Assembly: GCF_000003855.2 (NCBI RefSeq)
Contig: NW_003101682.1
Coordinates: 6,765,780 to 6,776,524 of the forward strand
Length of the DNA stretch: 10,745 nucleotides
Source: Blastomyces gilchristii SLH14081
Lineage: Eukaryota > Ascomycota > Eurotiomycetes > Onygenales > Ajellomycetaceae
Direction of reading: 5' to 3'
The stretch's first letter is position 1, and every line of letters begins with the position of its first letter. Positions 1-6,540 of the stretch are shown here, one piece after another. The notes beneath the pieces were generated by a model that saw only the letters and a program-made list of their open reading frames with translations, searched no databases and had not been told where the DNA came from. The position numbers were made by a program, and so were the translations under genes.

Positions 1-380
1 CTTAAAATGGAACCATGACTTGAAAAAAACGAGATAGGGGGTTCATTTGATCTCATTTAGTCTCATTGTTAGCATAAAGTTACTATTTTTAGACATTTTA
101 AGGTTTTTTTTAGACTATTTTTAATTTTTTAAAAAGTAATGCTTTTTGGTAACACTTAAATGAGATTTAAAGTCATTTAAAGCAATAAAAATAATTTAAA
201 TTGAGAAGTGAAAATCATGATCTCATTTGAAAAATGTGATAAGAGTAGACAGTAAGTCTCACTGAGACAGTATGAAACTACTATCTAATGTTAAAACCGT
301 GTAATGAAATCGGTTGAATTGATAATGAGACTATCAAAAAATCTGATTCTGGTCTCAGACACGGTCATACGGTCAGTCTA
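1..380 (+). mobile_element. MITE1, hAT-type non-autonomous element, left part cut off by window edge
   Basis: This segment aligns base for base, without gaps, with positions 1694-2073 of MITE2 and with the same part of MITE3, so the missing left part is about 126 bp. It ends with the family terminus CGGTCAGTCTA at 370-380. The differences from the other copies are nearly all transitions, for example GG in one copy against GA in another. It has no coding capacity. It lies immediately upstream of the protease-linker part of the Gypsy pol at 381, so it probably inserted into element A. The right 8-bp target duplication would be 381-388 (TTTATACA); the left one is outside the window and cannot be checked. 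Confidence 0.93.
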
Positions 381-1567
381 TTTATACATATAAAGTTGAT
401 AATCTTGATTATAATCTTATATTAGAACTTGTCTAACTATCTGAATAAGACATCTTACTGAATGCTTAGAACAGAAGCTAAATATTTTCTAATAATAATA
501 GAATTCATGAAGATGATATTTACAAAATCATGAATCTGACACAGATCACTGTCAATGTGTATGAAATACTTTGAAAAAGAAGTTGCTGACAGAATCACTG
601 ACAAGATTACTGATAGCAGAATTATGTAACAATCTACTCTATCAGTCTGACTGATATTAAAAAGACTCTAGAAAAGTTATTTCATATTACAATAATAGAT
701 TCTTGTATGAAACTCTCTTAATAATATCATGAATATCTAGATATCTTCTGATAAGATAATATTATAAACATATCTCTCTTATAAGACTTAGAAGTGAATC
801 ACAGTATCAAGTTAGAAAAGAAGAATGATAAAGACTCTGAATTATCATGAGATCTTCTTTATAATATGTTCTGAGATAAACTTCTTCTTCTTTGAAAGAC
901 ACTCAATGATCTGTTGAATAAAGAATTTATACATGTTAGCAACTCTTCTGCTATAGCCTCTATTCTCTTTGCAAAGAAATCAGATGAAGGACTCTGATTC
1001 TGTGTGAACTATTGAGAACTGAATAGATTAATAAAGAAGAATTATTATTCTTTATCTCTTATCAATGAAACTCAAGCTTATATTAAACAAGCTCAATGAT
1101 TTACAAAGTTAGATATTATCATCATGTTTCATAAGATCTGCATTATTGAAGAAGATGAGTAGCTTACAGTATTCTAAACATGATATGATCTCTTTGAATG
1201 AGTAGTCACACTCTTCAGACTGACTAATACTCTCAGTATATTTCAGAAGTATATTAACTGAACACTCTGAGATTTTCTTAATGAATTCATATCTGTGTAT
1301 ATTAATAACATTCTCATCTTCACTGATGAGTTCAAGAAAGAATATCAACAATATGTATAAAAGATATTACAATGACTACAGAAAGCAGAACTACTGATAG
1401 ATATAGATAAGTATGATTTTAAGATTAAAAGTACAAAATATCTAGACTTTATCATAGAAGCTGATAAGAAAATCTGAATAAATTCTGAGAAGATCTCTGC
1501 TATTCTTGAATGAGAGGCTCTGTACACTGAGAAAGATATATAAAGCTTCATTGAATTTACTAACTTC
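381..1567 (+). pseudogene. pol: Gypsy pol pseudogene, part 1: protease linker and reverse transcriptase
   Basis: In an intact element this part would make the end of the aspartic protease, a linker and the reverse transcriptase that copies the element's RNA. The stretch 381-650 is too decayed to assign with confidence. From 653 the frame is clear: YHEYLDIF at 725-748 is the usual pre-RT motif, then LNDLLNKEFIHV from 902, FCVNY and a TGA where FCVDYR is usual, FTKLD, and the catalytic box at 1298-1309. That box reads YINN instead of YIDD/YVDD, so both catalytic aspartates have become asparagine by G-to-A. Downstream are the thumb-like QKAELLIDIDKYDF and KYLDFIIEA. Many stops sit where Arg (CGA) or Trp (TGG) is expected. 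The frame stops at MITE2 and resumes at 2082. No activity is possible. Confidence 0.93.
1560..1567. repeat. Left target-site duplication of MITE2
   Basis: CTAACTTC at 1560-1567 is repeated exactly at 2074-2081 on the other side of MITE2. An 8-bp duplication is characteristic of the hAT superfamily. The sequence is part of the Gypsy pol frame (Thr-Asn-Phe of the motif before the RNase H). Confidence 0.95.
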
Positions 1568-1730
1568 TAGACTGGCCGCTGAGATCATGAATTTCATGTT
1601 TGGTCTCATTTGGTCTGATCTCATACATTTCTTGGCGTGAATCCTGCTGGGACTGGCTATCAAAAAAACATGTAAAGTGACTATATATCAGATCTTAAAA
1701 TGAAACCATGACTTGAAAAAAATGAGAAAG

Positions 1731-1760
1731 TGGTCTCATTTGATCTCATTTAGTCTCATT
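1731..1760 (+). repeat. Tandem 10-bp subterminal repeat of MITE2
   Basis: Three consecutive 10-mers (TGGTCTCATT, TGATCTCATT, TAGTCTCATT) differ only at the second and third bases. MITE1 and MITE3 carry the same array in the corresponding place, and further single copies lie near 1601 and 1611. They are candidate transposase-binding sites. Confidence 0.85.
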
Positions 1761-2052
1761 CTTGACATAAAGTTACTATTTTTAGACATTTTAAGATTTT
1801 TTTTAGACTATTTTTAATTTTTTAAAAAGTAATGCTTTTTGGTAACACTCAAATGAGATTTAAAGTCATTTAAAGCAATAAAAATAATTTAAATTGAGAA
1901 GTGAAAATCATGGTCTTATTTGGAAAATGTGACAGGAGTAGACAGTAAGTCTCACTGAGACAGTATGAGACTACTATCTAATGTTAAAACCGTGTAATGG
2001 GATCAGTCGAATTGGTAATGAAACTATCAAAAAATCTGGTCCTTGTTTCAGA

Positions 2053-2068
2053 CACGGTCACACGGTCA
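2053..2068 (+). repeat. Tandem CACGGTCA pair at the right end of MITE2
   Basis: Two adjacent CACGGTCA octamers sit five bases inside the right terminus. They recur in MITE3 (9849-9864) and, with one change, in MITE1 (about 360-375). The core CGGTC is also the inverted complement of the GACCG found in the terminal repeat, so the end carries three copies of one motif. Confidence 0.85.
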
Positions 2069-2073
2069 GTCTA

Positions 2074-2081
2074 CTAACTTC
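2074..2081. repeat. Right target-site duplication of MITE2
   Basis: CTAACTTC, identical to 1560-1567. Removing MITE2 and one copy of the octamer rejoins the Gypsy pol frame without a shift (Thr-Asn-Phe followed by Tyr-Gln at 2082). Confidence 0.95.
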
Positions 2082-2625
2082 TATCAGTAATTTATACAGA
2101 ACTTCTCAGATATTGTGAGTTCACTTACAGAACTCACTAAGAAAGACTCAGTATTTCAATGATTAGTAAACATTAAAGTCATATTTATATAAATGAAGAA
2201 GATGTTCATTAATGTCTCTCTGTTAATAATAGTCAATTCTGATCATGAAATAGTTATTAAAGCTGATTTCTCTGATTATATCACAGAAGAAGCTATATTA
2301 CAATATGATGATAAAGATGTCTTACAATTATATATCTTTATGTCTAAGAAACTGAGTTCTGCTGAATGCAATTATAAGATCTATGATAAGAAACTTCTCA
2401 CAATTATACACTATTTAGAAGAATGAGACTCTGAACTCTCAAGTATCTCTGAATTTAAGATAATTATAAATTATAAGAATCTCAAGCACTTTACTACTAT
2501 TCATAAACTCACTGAATAACAGATGTGATAATCTGAGTTCTTAAGCTACTTTCATTTTATAATACACTACTATTCTGGCAGTCAGAACTCAATGACAGAT
2601 ACTCTCTTATAATAAGAGTAAGATA
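2082..2625 (+). pseudogene. pol: Gypsy pol pseudogene, part 2: RT connection and RNase H
   Basis: This piece encodes the end of the RT and the RNase H that removes template RNA. From 2082 the frame reads the RT-end motif (FIQNFSDIVSSLTELTKKD with an earlier stop). A stop-free stretch at 2193-2426 includes KADFSDY, matching the first catalytic Asp of the DASDYA motif, then MSKKLSSAECNY and YDKKLLTI. In the last motif the catalytic Glu of the usual DKELL box has become Lys. Further on, KNLKHF and SEFLSYFHF match the end of the domain, with the usual TDHKNL box changed to INYKNL, and NSMTDTLL matches the final Asp motif (ADALSR). Stops again sit at expected Trp, Arg or Gln codons. The stop-free run is the best-preserved fragment of the element, not an independent gene. 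Confidence 0.93.
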
Positions 2626-2999
2626 TATCTTCTAATATAATAGACATCTGTTGAATGAACTGAGAACATCAGCTCTTAGATCTGAAGATATTGATTAATT
2701 AAGATGAAATAACTCATAGCACTATACATGCTTCTTCAATTAGAATATTCTCTTTTTAAATTGATACTGATACTAATATCTTCACTTCTTCTACACTGAA
2801 TGAATTATGATATATAATAGCACAAACTGATGAACTTCTTTCAGCACTCACTGAAGCAGTATATCAAGAAGCACTCTGATTTCTCTCAGAACTACATATA
2901 AGAATTGACATTTTAAAATACTCAATTGATGATAATGATACTCTGTAATTTCATGAATAATACTGAGTCTCTTTTTCTGAATTCTTATACATCTGAATA
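2626..2999 (+). pseudogene. Gypsy pol spacer between RNase H and integrase
   Basis: This part of the pol frame lies between two recognisable domains. It carries frequent in-frame stops and I recognise no motif in it. In Gypsy elements this tether is poorly conserved. No other feature is visible here on either strand. Base composition is the same as in the flanking pol, with CpG and CpC/GpG almost absent. Confidence 0.7.
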
Positions 3000-4080
3000 A
3001 TGCAAGAGATGCATAATTCTTATATAACTGATTATTCAGATTATAAATAACTGTATTGAATAATCTCTCAAGAGTTCTACTGATCTAAGATATTGAACAG
3101 TATCAGATATTTTATCTGAAACTGTAATTATTATTTCTTCATCATCTTATGAAAGAACTGTAGACAAGTCCTGCTGAAACTGCTCAATATCTCTAATAGA
3201 ATCTGATAAGATGTGATAATTGACTTTGCTATTAATCTCTCTAAGAGTAAGAATTATAGAAATATTCTGATTATTATAAATCAATTGAGTAAGAGTGTAA
3301 TATTGAAATCTTGTGATAAGATAAATACTGAACAAGTTACTGAAGCTTTTCTACAGAGCCTGTTCTATCAGATGTATAAATTACTGAGATTTATAGTATT
3401 GAATTAAGACTATTAATTCATGAGCACTCTCTGAACAAGAATCTGTCAAGTTCTCAAGATTATATACTGTTTATTAACTATCTATTATTTTGAGACTGAT
3501 AATACATCAGAATAGATAATTCAGACTATAAAAAATTATCTTTATAAGTTCTGTAATTATTTATAAGATAATTGATATAATCTTCTTCTACATACTGAAG
3601 TTACTATCAATGACTGAGATACTATTTTAACAGATATAAGCTTATTCTTTCTCATATATGAATATCATATAAAGATATTGAATCTTCTAGAGATTATACA
3701 TTTCACACTGAATCTCTGCATTCTGATTCAGATCACTGATAATATAGTAATAAAGCTTTAAGACACTTGTAATTAAGCAGAAGTCTTCATGACAAGTGCT
3801 AAACAGAATTAAGAAGATTAAACTAATGTTTACTGAGATCTCACTGAGTAATATAAGATAGAAGATCTGATATAATTGAATTTTAAGAATATACAAATCA
3901 CACACTCATCTCATACACTGAATTACTGTTATATTAAATATAAGATGATAGAAGTCCTAGACAGTCATAATTACTGTCTTAATACATTATTAGAGATTTA
4001 TAATATCTTTCATATAAGCTTACTTTACTATACTATCACTGACTCATTTCCTTCTTAACTGACTTTCAATTGACAGTTAT
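3000..4080 (+). pseudogene. pol: Gypsy pol pseudogene, part 3: integrase
   Basis: The integrase would insert the cDNA into the genome. The zinc-binding region is at about 3000-3160: MHNS and DYSDYK stand where the HHCC histidines and GHPG loop are expected, and NCNYY keeps one Cys of the CxxC. The catalytic core starts at 3204 with IDFAINLSKSKNYRNIL, which keeps the first catalytic Asp and the fungal KSKGYDNIL pattern. A stop-free run at 3213-3407 ends with IVLN where IVSDR is usual, so the second catalytic Asp appears to be Asn. The third box, ETDNTSE, keeps the family's ETDG.TE shape. After 3876 a stop-free run matches the C-terminal GPY/F-type region and ends with IYNIFHISLL, the fungal IHPVFHVSLL motif. 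The frame is unchanged from the RT onward. Confidence 0.94.
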
Positions 4081-4082
4081 CA

Positions 4083-4286
4083 GAAATTGTAGAAGAAGAC
4101 AATGAACTTGAGTGAGAGATTAAGAATATTCTTGATAAGAGACTCTGTGATCACAGCTGATAATGTCTTATAAAATGAGTTGATCATAATTATCTGATCT
4201 GAACTCTGAGCTCTGTGTTATCTGAAACAGTGACTCTTAACTGATAAGAACTACACACAATCTCACTTCTGAAAAGAGAGAGCTAA
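4083..4286 (+). pseudogene. pol: Gypsy pol pseudogene, part 4: chromodomain and C-terminus
   Basis: After the integrase the same frame shows the pattern of a C-terminal chromodomain: an acidic run (EEDNELE), a TGA where Trp is expected, EIKNILDKRL (usual EVEEILDSR), then CLIK followed by a stop in place of Trp (usual YLVKWKGY). In chromoviruses this domain binds modified histone H3 and steers insertion into heterochromatin (family knowledge). The frame closes with TAA at 4284-4286, directly against the first base of the LTR, so pol uses the polypurine tract as codons. Trp-to-stop changes at the aromatic-cage positions would destroy binding even if the protein were made. Confidence 0.85.
4271..4286 (+). 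other. Polypurine tract of element A
   Basis: The purine-rich run GAAAAGAGAGAGC plus TAA lies directly upstream of the LTR start. This is the standard place for the plus-strand primer in LTR retrotransposons. Fungal relatives usually have a G-run here; the alternating A/G pattern fits G-to-A decay of such a run (inference). The last codons and stop of pol overlap it. Confidence 0.75.
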
Positions 4287-4567
4287 TGTGACAGGCTGCG
4301 TCTGATAAATTATATAGACTATTTCATTACACTTCACAGATTTCTATCACTTTGATTCTCAGTTGCTGATTCTTGGCTGAAAATCTATGAAATTTCTATT
4401 CTTCCGCCCTGAAGCTTCACTGCATACACTATCACATACATGTATAAATATTCATTTCAATCACTGATTCTCACACTTTCTCTCTTTTCTTTTCTTCTTT
4501 AACATTTTTTACTTTGTTATATAAGACCTATATATTATACTGATCTATTCAGTGTAAGCCTCTTACA
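4287..4567 (+). repeat. 3' LTR of element A (281 bp)
   Basis: The LTR starts TGTGACAGGCTGCG and ends CTCTTACA, giving the canonical TG...CA ends. The same sequence in reverse orientation follows at 4581-4863, and its 3' part recurs in reverse at 10623-10745. The three copies differ mainly by transitions and a few short indels. It is preceded by the polypurine tract and by pol, so it is a 3' LTR. Its last bases form a small hairpin (TGTAAG, CCT loop, CTTACA). The U3/R organisation is described under the promoter entry. Confidence 0.93.
4443..4511 (+). promoter_or_regulatory. LTR core promoter: TATA box, pyrimidine tract, predicted start
   Basis: TATAAATA at 4443-4450 is followed by an unbroken 25-base pyrimidine tract at 4476-4500 and then AACATTTTTT from 4501. 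TATA, a CT-rich block and a start at its end is a common fungal promoter layout. The predicted start coincides with the 11-base segment that can pair with the primer-binding site, which independently supports 4501 as the beginning of R. The other LTR copies preserve the layout: in B the reverse-strand TATA box is at 4696-4703 and the start segment at 4637-4647. Confidence 0.65.
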
Positions 4568-4580
4568 AACATTTTTCAAG
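4568..4580 (-). other. Primer-binding site of element B (self-priming type)
   Basis: Read on the minus strand, the bases just after B's LTR are CT followed by TGAAAAATGTT. The same 13 bases follow the LTR of element C at 10610-10622, so they belong to the element and are not flanking DNA. TGAAAAATGTT is the reverse complement of AACATTTTTCA, the predicted 5' end of the element's own transcript, as in Tf1-type self-priming. Only these 13 bases of B's internal region remain before element A begins. Confidence 0.75.
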
Positions 4581-4863
4581 TGTAAGAAGTCTACACTGAA
4601 TAGATTGATATAATATATAGATCTTATATAACAAAGTGAAAAACATTAGAAAAGAAAAAGAAAGAGAAAGTGTGAAAATCAGTGATTGAAGTGAATATTT
4701 ATATATGTACATGATGATGTATGCAGTGAAACTTCAGAGTGAAAGAATAGAAATTCTGTAGATTTTCAGCTGAGAATTAGCGACTGAGAATCAGAGCTTT
4801 CAGCAGGAATCTATGAAGTATAATGAAATAGTCTATATAATTGATTGAGCGCAGCTTGTCACA
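4581..4863 (-). repeat. 5' LTR of element B, inverted (283 bp)
   Basis: On the minus strand this runs TGTGACAAGCTGCG ... CTTCTTACA and aligns along its length with the LTR of element A. The primer-binding site lies at its 3' end and there is no polypurine tract at its 5' end (4864 onward), so it is a 5' LTR. Its 5' edge cuts into the gag frame of element C, so B inserted into C. The 5-bp target duplication beside it would be CACTA (4864-4868); its partner is outside the window. Confidence 0.88.
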
Positions 4864-5603
4864 CACTACAGTGATCTGAGATTCTGAGTTTATTAATACT
4901 TCTTATACTTGCAGAGTAGCAGTACTGTGATATAATCTCTTCTCATAAGTATGTATTTTCATTAAGAGAGTAACAGATTCAGATATCAGTTTTAAGACTC
5001 TTAAGAAGATTATTACTGACTCTGTCTGTAACTTCTTAAATTTCTATTTTAATTTATTTAGACAGTTTATATAAAGATATTCTGATTTAAAACAGATAAA
5101 GCAGAGACTTTTTTTTCTTAATCTCTTTATTATATACTCTGTTTACAGAAGCTTATAAAGCTCTTTCTCTCTACTCAGCAGTCAGATATAAATCTCTCTA
5201 TATCTTATTATCTTTTTCTAATAAATCTGTTCTCTATTATTCTGACTCTTACAGAGCTGATTAATAATCTACTCTCTGCAAATCTGTGACTTTCACAGTG
5301 ATCTGTAAGTGATAAATAAGAGTCATCAGTTTCTTCAGAGCTAAGAGCTTAGAGTCTTACTCAATGAGCTTATTCTACATATCTTTATTCAGTTTCTTCA
5401 TAAATATCATTATTCAGATCTTGTTTCAGAGCTCTATTTTCACAGATCTCAATTTATATCATAATTTTATAAAGTACTGTGAGTAATCTTTATCAAATTT
5501 CTCATCTCTTTTTCTAATAATAGTGATTACAGCTCAGATGTTCTCTATTCAGCTCACAGAGTCTCTCAACTTATTCTCTGAATAGATCTTGAGAACAGAT
5601 CAG
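4864..5603 (-). pseudogene. gag: Gag-like pseudogene of element C, distal part
   Basis: Read leftward from 5603, the frame contains VLKIYSENKLRDSV, then RKRDEKFDKDYSQYF and MIFMKKLNKDM. This has the general layout of a retrotransposon gag (capsid) domain: an aromatic-rich helix, a 'lexxYG' step and a charged region. Together with the part right of the SINE it forms one frame. Stops are mainly TGA and TAA at positions that could have been Trp, Arg or Gln. The frame continues with basic and hydrophilic sequence to 4864, where the LTR of B interrupts it. No CCHC zinc knuckle is seen before the break. Assignment to gag rests on position after the 5' LTR and on overall pattern, not on a diagnostic catalytic motif, so it is less certain than the pol calls. 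Confidence 0.62.
5591..5603. repeat. Left 13-bp target duplication of the SINE
   Basis: GAGAACAGATCAG, repeated exactly at 5974-5986. A long perfect duplication is typical of insertion by LINE-encoded target-primed reverse transcription. Confidence 0.95.
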
Positions 5604-5973
5604 GCCCCGGTGGCCGAATGATTAATGCGGCCACCCGGTAGCACCTTGGCGTGTGAAATCAAGGCCCGTGGGTTCGAAACCCGCAGGGGATACATCAAAT
5701 CTGGAACCCAAGCATCTCAGGTTTCTAATAAATACAGAGGTGTACAAATCACTTCAATGAATCACTCTATGTTTCTGAGCTGAGAAGTTATTATTGCATG
5801 TATCTAATTATCACTTCTTTGTATTTTCCTATGTTCTTGTTATCTTGACATGGTCTCAACACCTGTATTTCCTCCTGTATAATCAACACTTAACCTGTAT
5901 TTAACATCACGCAAGGACTCATTATAAGCTCCGCTTGCATATAAGTATAATGAAAGAATAATAATAATAATAA
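5604..5973 (+). mobile_element. tRNA-derived SINE (370 bp) with AAT-repeat tail
   Basis: The element has the three parts of a SINE. The head at 5604-5690 is tRNA-like, with an A box and a perfect B box. The body at 5691-5950 has no tRNA similarity and no reading frame of note. The tail at about 5957-5973 is a short run of AAT units. It is flanked by perfect 13-bp duplications. SINEs are transcribed by RNA polymerase III and moved by the enzymes of a partner LINE; none is present in the window. In contrast to its surroundings it retains many CpG, CC and GG dinucleotides, so it inserted after the decay that ruined the Gypsy and hAT copies, or escaped it. A TTTT at about 5823-5826 in the body could weaken polymerase III read-through. 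Confidence 0.92.
5611..5681 (+). promoter_or_regulatory. Internal RNA polymerase III promoter (A and B boxes) of the SINE
   Basis: The A box TGGCCGAATGA at 5611-5621 matches the tRNA consensus TRGYNNARNNG except for the last base. The B box GGTTCGAAACC at 5671-5681 matches GGTTCGANNCC exactly and lies in a T-arm with a 5-bp stem. The 60-bp spacing between box starts fits a class II tRNA (Ser or Leu type, long variable arm). The acceptor stem pairs only in part and the anticodon arm is unclear, so this is a tRNA relic and not a working tRNA gene. Confidence 0.88.
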
Positions 5974-5986
5974 GAGAACAGATCAG
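5974..5986. repeat. Right 13-bp target duplication of the SINE
   Basis: GAGAACAGATCAG, identical to 5591-5603. Removing the SINE and one copy rejoins the minus-strand gag frame in phase. Confidence 0.95.
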
Positions 5987-6513
5987 TAGAATCTCTTATA
6001 ATCATTTTCTAGATAATTCAGTCAGTTCTTGACTTCTATATAGTAGAGATCTGTTATTATATAGATAACAGCTTCTTCATCTTTTATATTACATAGCTGA
6101 GTTTGTGAGTCAATTTCAAATGCAAACTTGTCAAAGCTTTTATAGATTATAGTTCAGTAAGTAATCTTAAGCAGTTATAGCTTAAGAAAGTTTCTTTTTA
6201 GTTTATAAGCATCTCTGAAGATCATGTCTAGAGACTTGATTTAAGAGTGTTTACAGACAGTAAGTATTTCTTATAGAAAAATAGCTTAATTTTATAAGAG
6301 ATGCTCAAGAATATTCTTTACTAAGATTGATTTATTTGTGAATTCAGAGAATTTCTCTATCACAGATACAGAGAATAATATTCTATAAGTAATTAATAAG
6401 TTTTCTGAGACTTCTTTTATAAGAGTTATTCATGATTCAGATGACTGCTTCTGAGTGTCTGTAGTAGAGTTTACAGAGATTGAAGTATATAAGTTTCTAG
6501 TTCTTTTAGTTAT
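5987..6513 (-). pseudogene. gag: Gag-like pseudogene of element C, central part
   Basis: Read leftward from 6513, this part begins next to the hAT transposon and ends at the SINE. It contains a polar Ser/Thr/Gln-rich run (STTDTQKQSSES), a segment with FSEFTNKSILVKNILEHLL, and near the SINE FDKFAFEID and DEEAVIYIITDLYYIEVKN. The last two resemble the start of a gag capsid domain (folded N-terminal helices before the 'W..F' step). One stretch of over 50 codons has a single stop. The frame is the same as in the flanking gag parts. The plus strand here also gives a short string reminiscent of a protease (see rejected items), but the minus frame is longer and continuous with its neighbours. Gag is the best explanation, by context. 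Confidence 0.62.
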
Positions 6514-6540
6514 AATAGACAGTTGCTGACTGACAGAGCT

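Larger units (their letters stand above)
1568..2073 (+). mobile_element. MITE2, complete 506-bp hAT-type non-autonomous element
   Basis: The element is complete: it starts TAGACTGGCCG, ends CGGTCAGTCTA, and has perfect 8-bp flanking duplications. The terminal inverted repeats match over about 11 bp with one mismatch; MITE3 keeps the perfect form TAGACTGACCG. It has no reading frame. Inside are short subterminal repeats: three tandem 10-mers of the form TRGTCTCATT at 1731-1760, related copies near 1601-1620, and two tandem CACGGTCA units at 2053-2068 next to the right end. Such arrays are typical transposase-binding regions in hAT elements (family knowledge; binding here is inference). It interrupts the Gypsy pol between RT and RNase H and is less decayed than its host, so it arrived later. 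Confidence 0.96.
381..4567 (+). mobile_element. Ty3/Gypsy chromovirus, element A: degenerate pol plus 3' LTR, 5' part outside the window
   Basis: Element A runs left to right: end of protease/linker, reverse transcriptase, RNase H, integrase, chromodomain, polypurine tract, 3' LTR. Its 5' LTR and gag lie to the left of the window or were replaced by other insertions. MITE2 splits it at 1568-2073. Apart from the MITEs the pol frame is kept from about 653 to 4286 with no frameshift that I can find; all damage is by in-frame stops and missense changes, as expected from C-to-T/G-to-A decay rather than indels. The C-terminal chromodomain and the apparent self-priming signal place it with fungal Tf1/sushi-type chromoviruses (family knowledge). 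It appears to be inserted into the leader of a sibling copy (element B), because its LTR ends exactly against B's primer-binding site. Confidence 0.92.
4287..4863. repeat. Large inverted repeat made by two LTRs around a 13-bp spacer
   Basis: The LTR of A and the inverted LTR of B form arms of 281 and 283 bp separated by only 13 bp (4568-4580). A transcript across it could fold into a hairpin of about 280 paired positions with scattered mismatches, a possible source of double-stranded RNA. Such palindromes are also often unstable in cloning and assembly. Confidence 0.9.

Noticed and set aside
1109..1663. Three short minus-strand open frames opposite the RT region (about 68-80 codons each).
   Set aside because: The plus strand of the same region gives a continuous, motif-bearing RT frame. 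The minus frames are shadows kept open by the biased composition.
1568..2073. The 506-bp repeats as solo LTRs.
   Set aside because: They have inverted TAGACTGACCG termini and 8-bp duplications; LTRs would start TG, end CA and have 4-6 bp duplications. They also lack a TATA/CT-tract promoter like that of the true LTRs here.
3147..3905. Minus-strand open frames of 62 and 72 codons opposite the integrase.
   Set aside because: The plus strand encodes recognisable integrase motifs through this region; the minus frames show no similarity to anything and no start context.
381..4286. Alternative genetic code with TGA read as Trp, since many stops fall at expected Trp codons.
   Set aside because: TAA and TAG are also frequent in frame, many TGA codons replace Arg (CGA), and catalytic residues are mutated too. 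Decay explains all of these; a code change does not.
4581..4863. The inverted LTR as the 3' LTR of element C (a gag-only, LARD-like element).
   Set aside because: There is no polypurine tract at its 5' edge (4864 onward), and a primer-binding site is present at its 3' edge, which marks a 5' LTR.
5604..5690. A functional tRNA gene (Ser or Leu type).
   Set aside because: A and B boxes are present, but the acceptor stem pairs only in part, the anticodon arm cannot be placed with a T at position 33, and the segment is followed by a SINE body, an AAT tail and a 13-bp target duplication.
6135..6215. Plus-strand peptide KAFIDYSSVSNL, reminiscent of an aspartic protease (DSG/DCG) box.
   Set aside because: It is short, followed by many stops and no further protease motif, and the minus strand here carries a longer frame continuous with gag on both sides.
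6490..6497. TAAGTTTC as the left target duplication of the hAT element (7 of 8 matches with 9026-9033).
   Set aside because: It would put the gag frame out of phase and the following bases (TAGTTCTTTT) do not resemble the terminus. The boundary near 6514 keeps the frame and begins TAGAC, though it is not certain.
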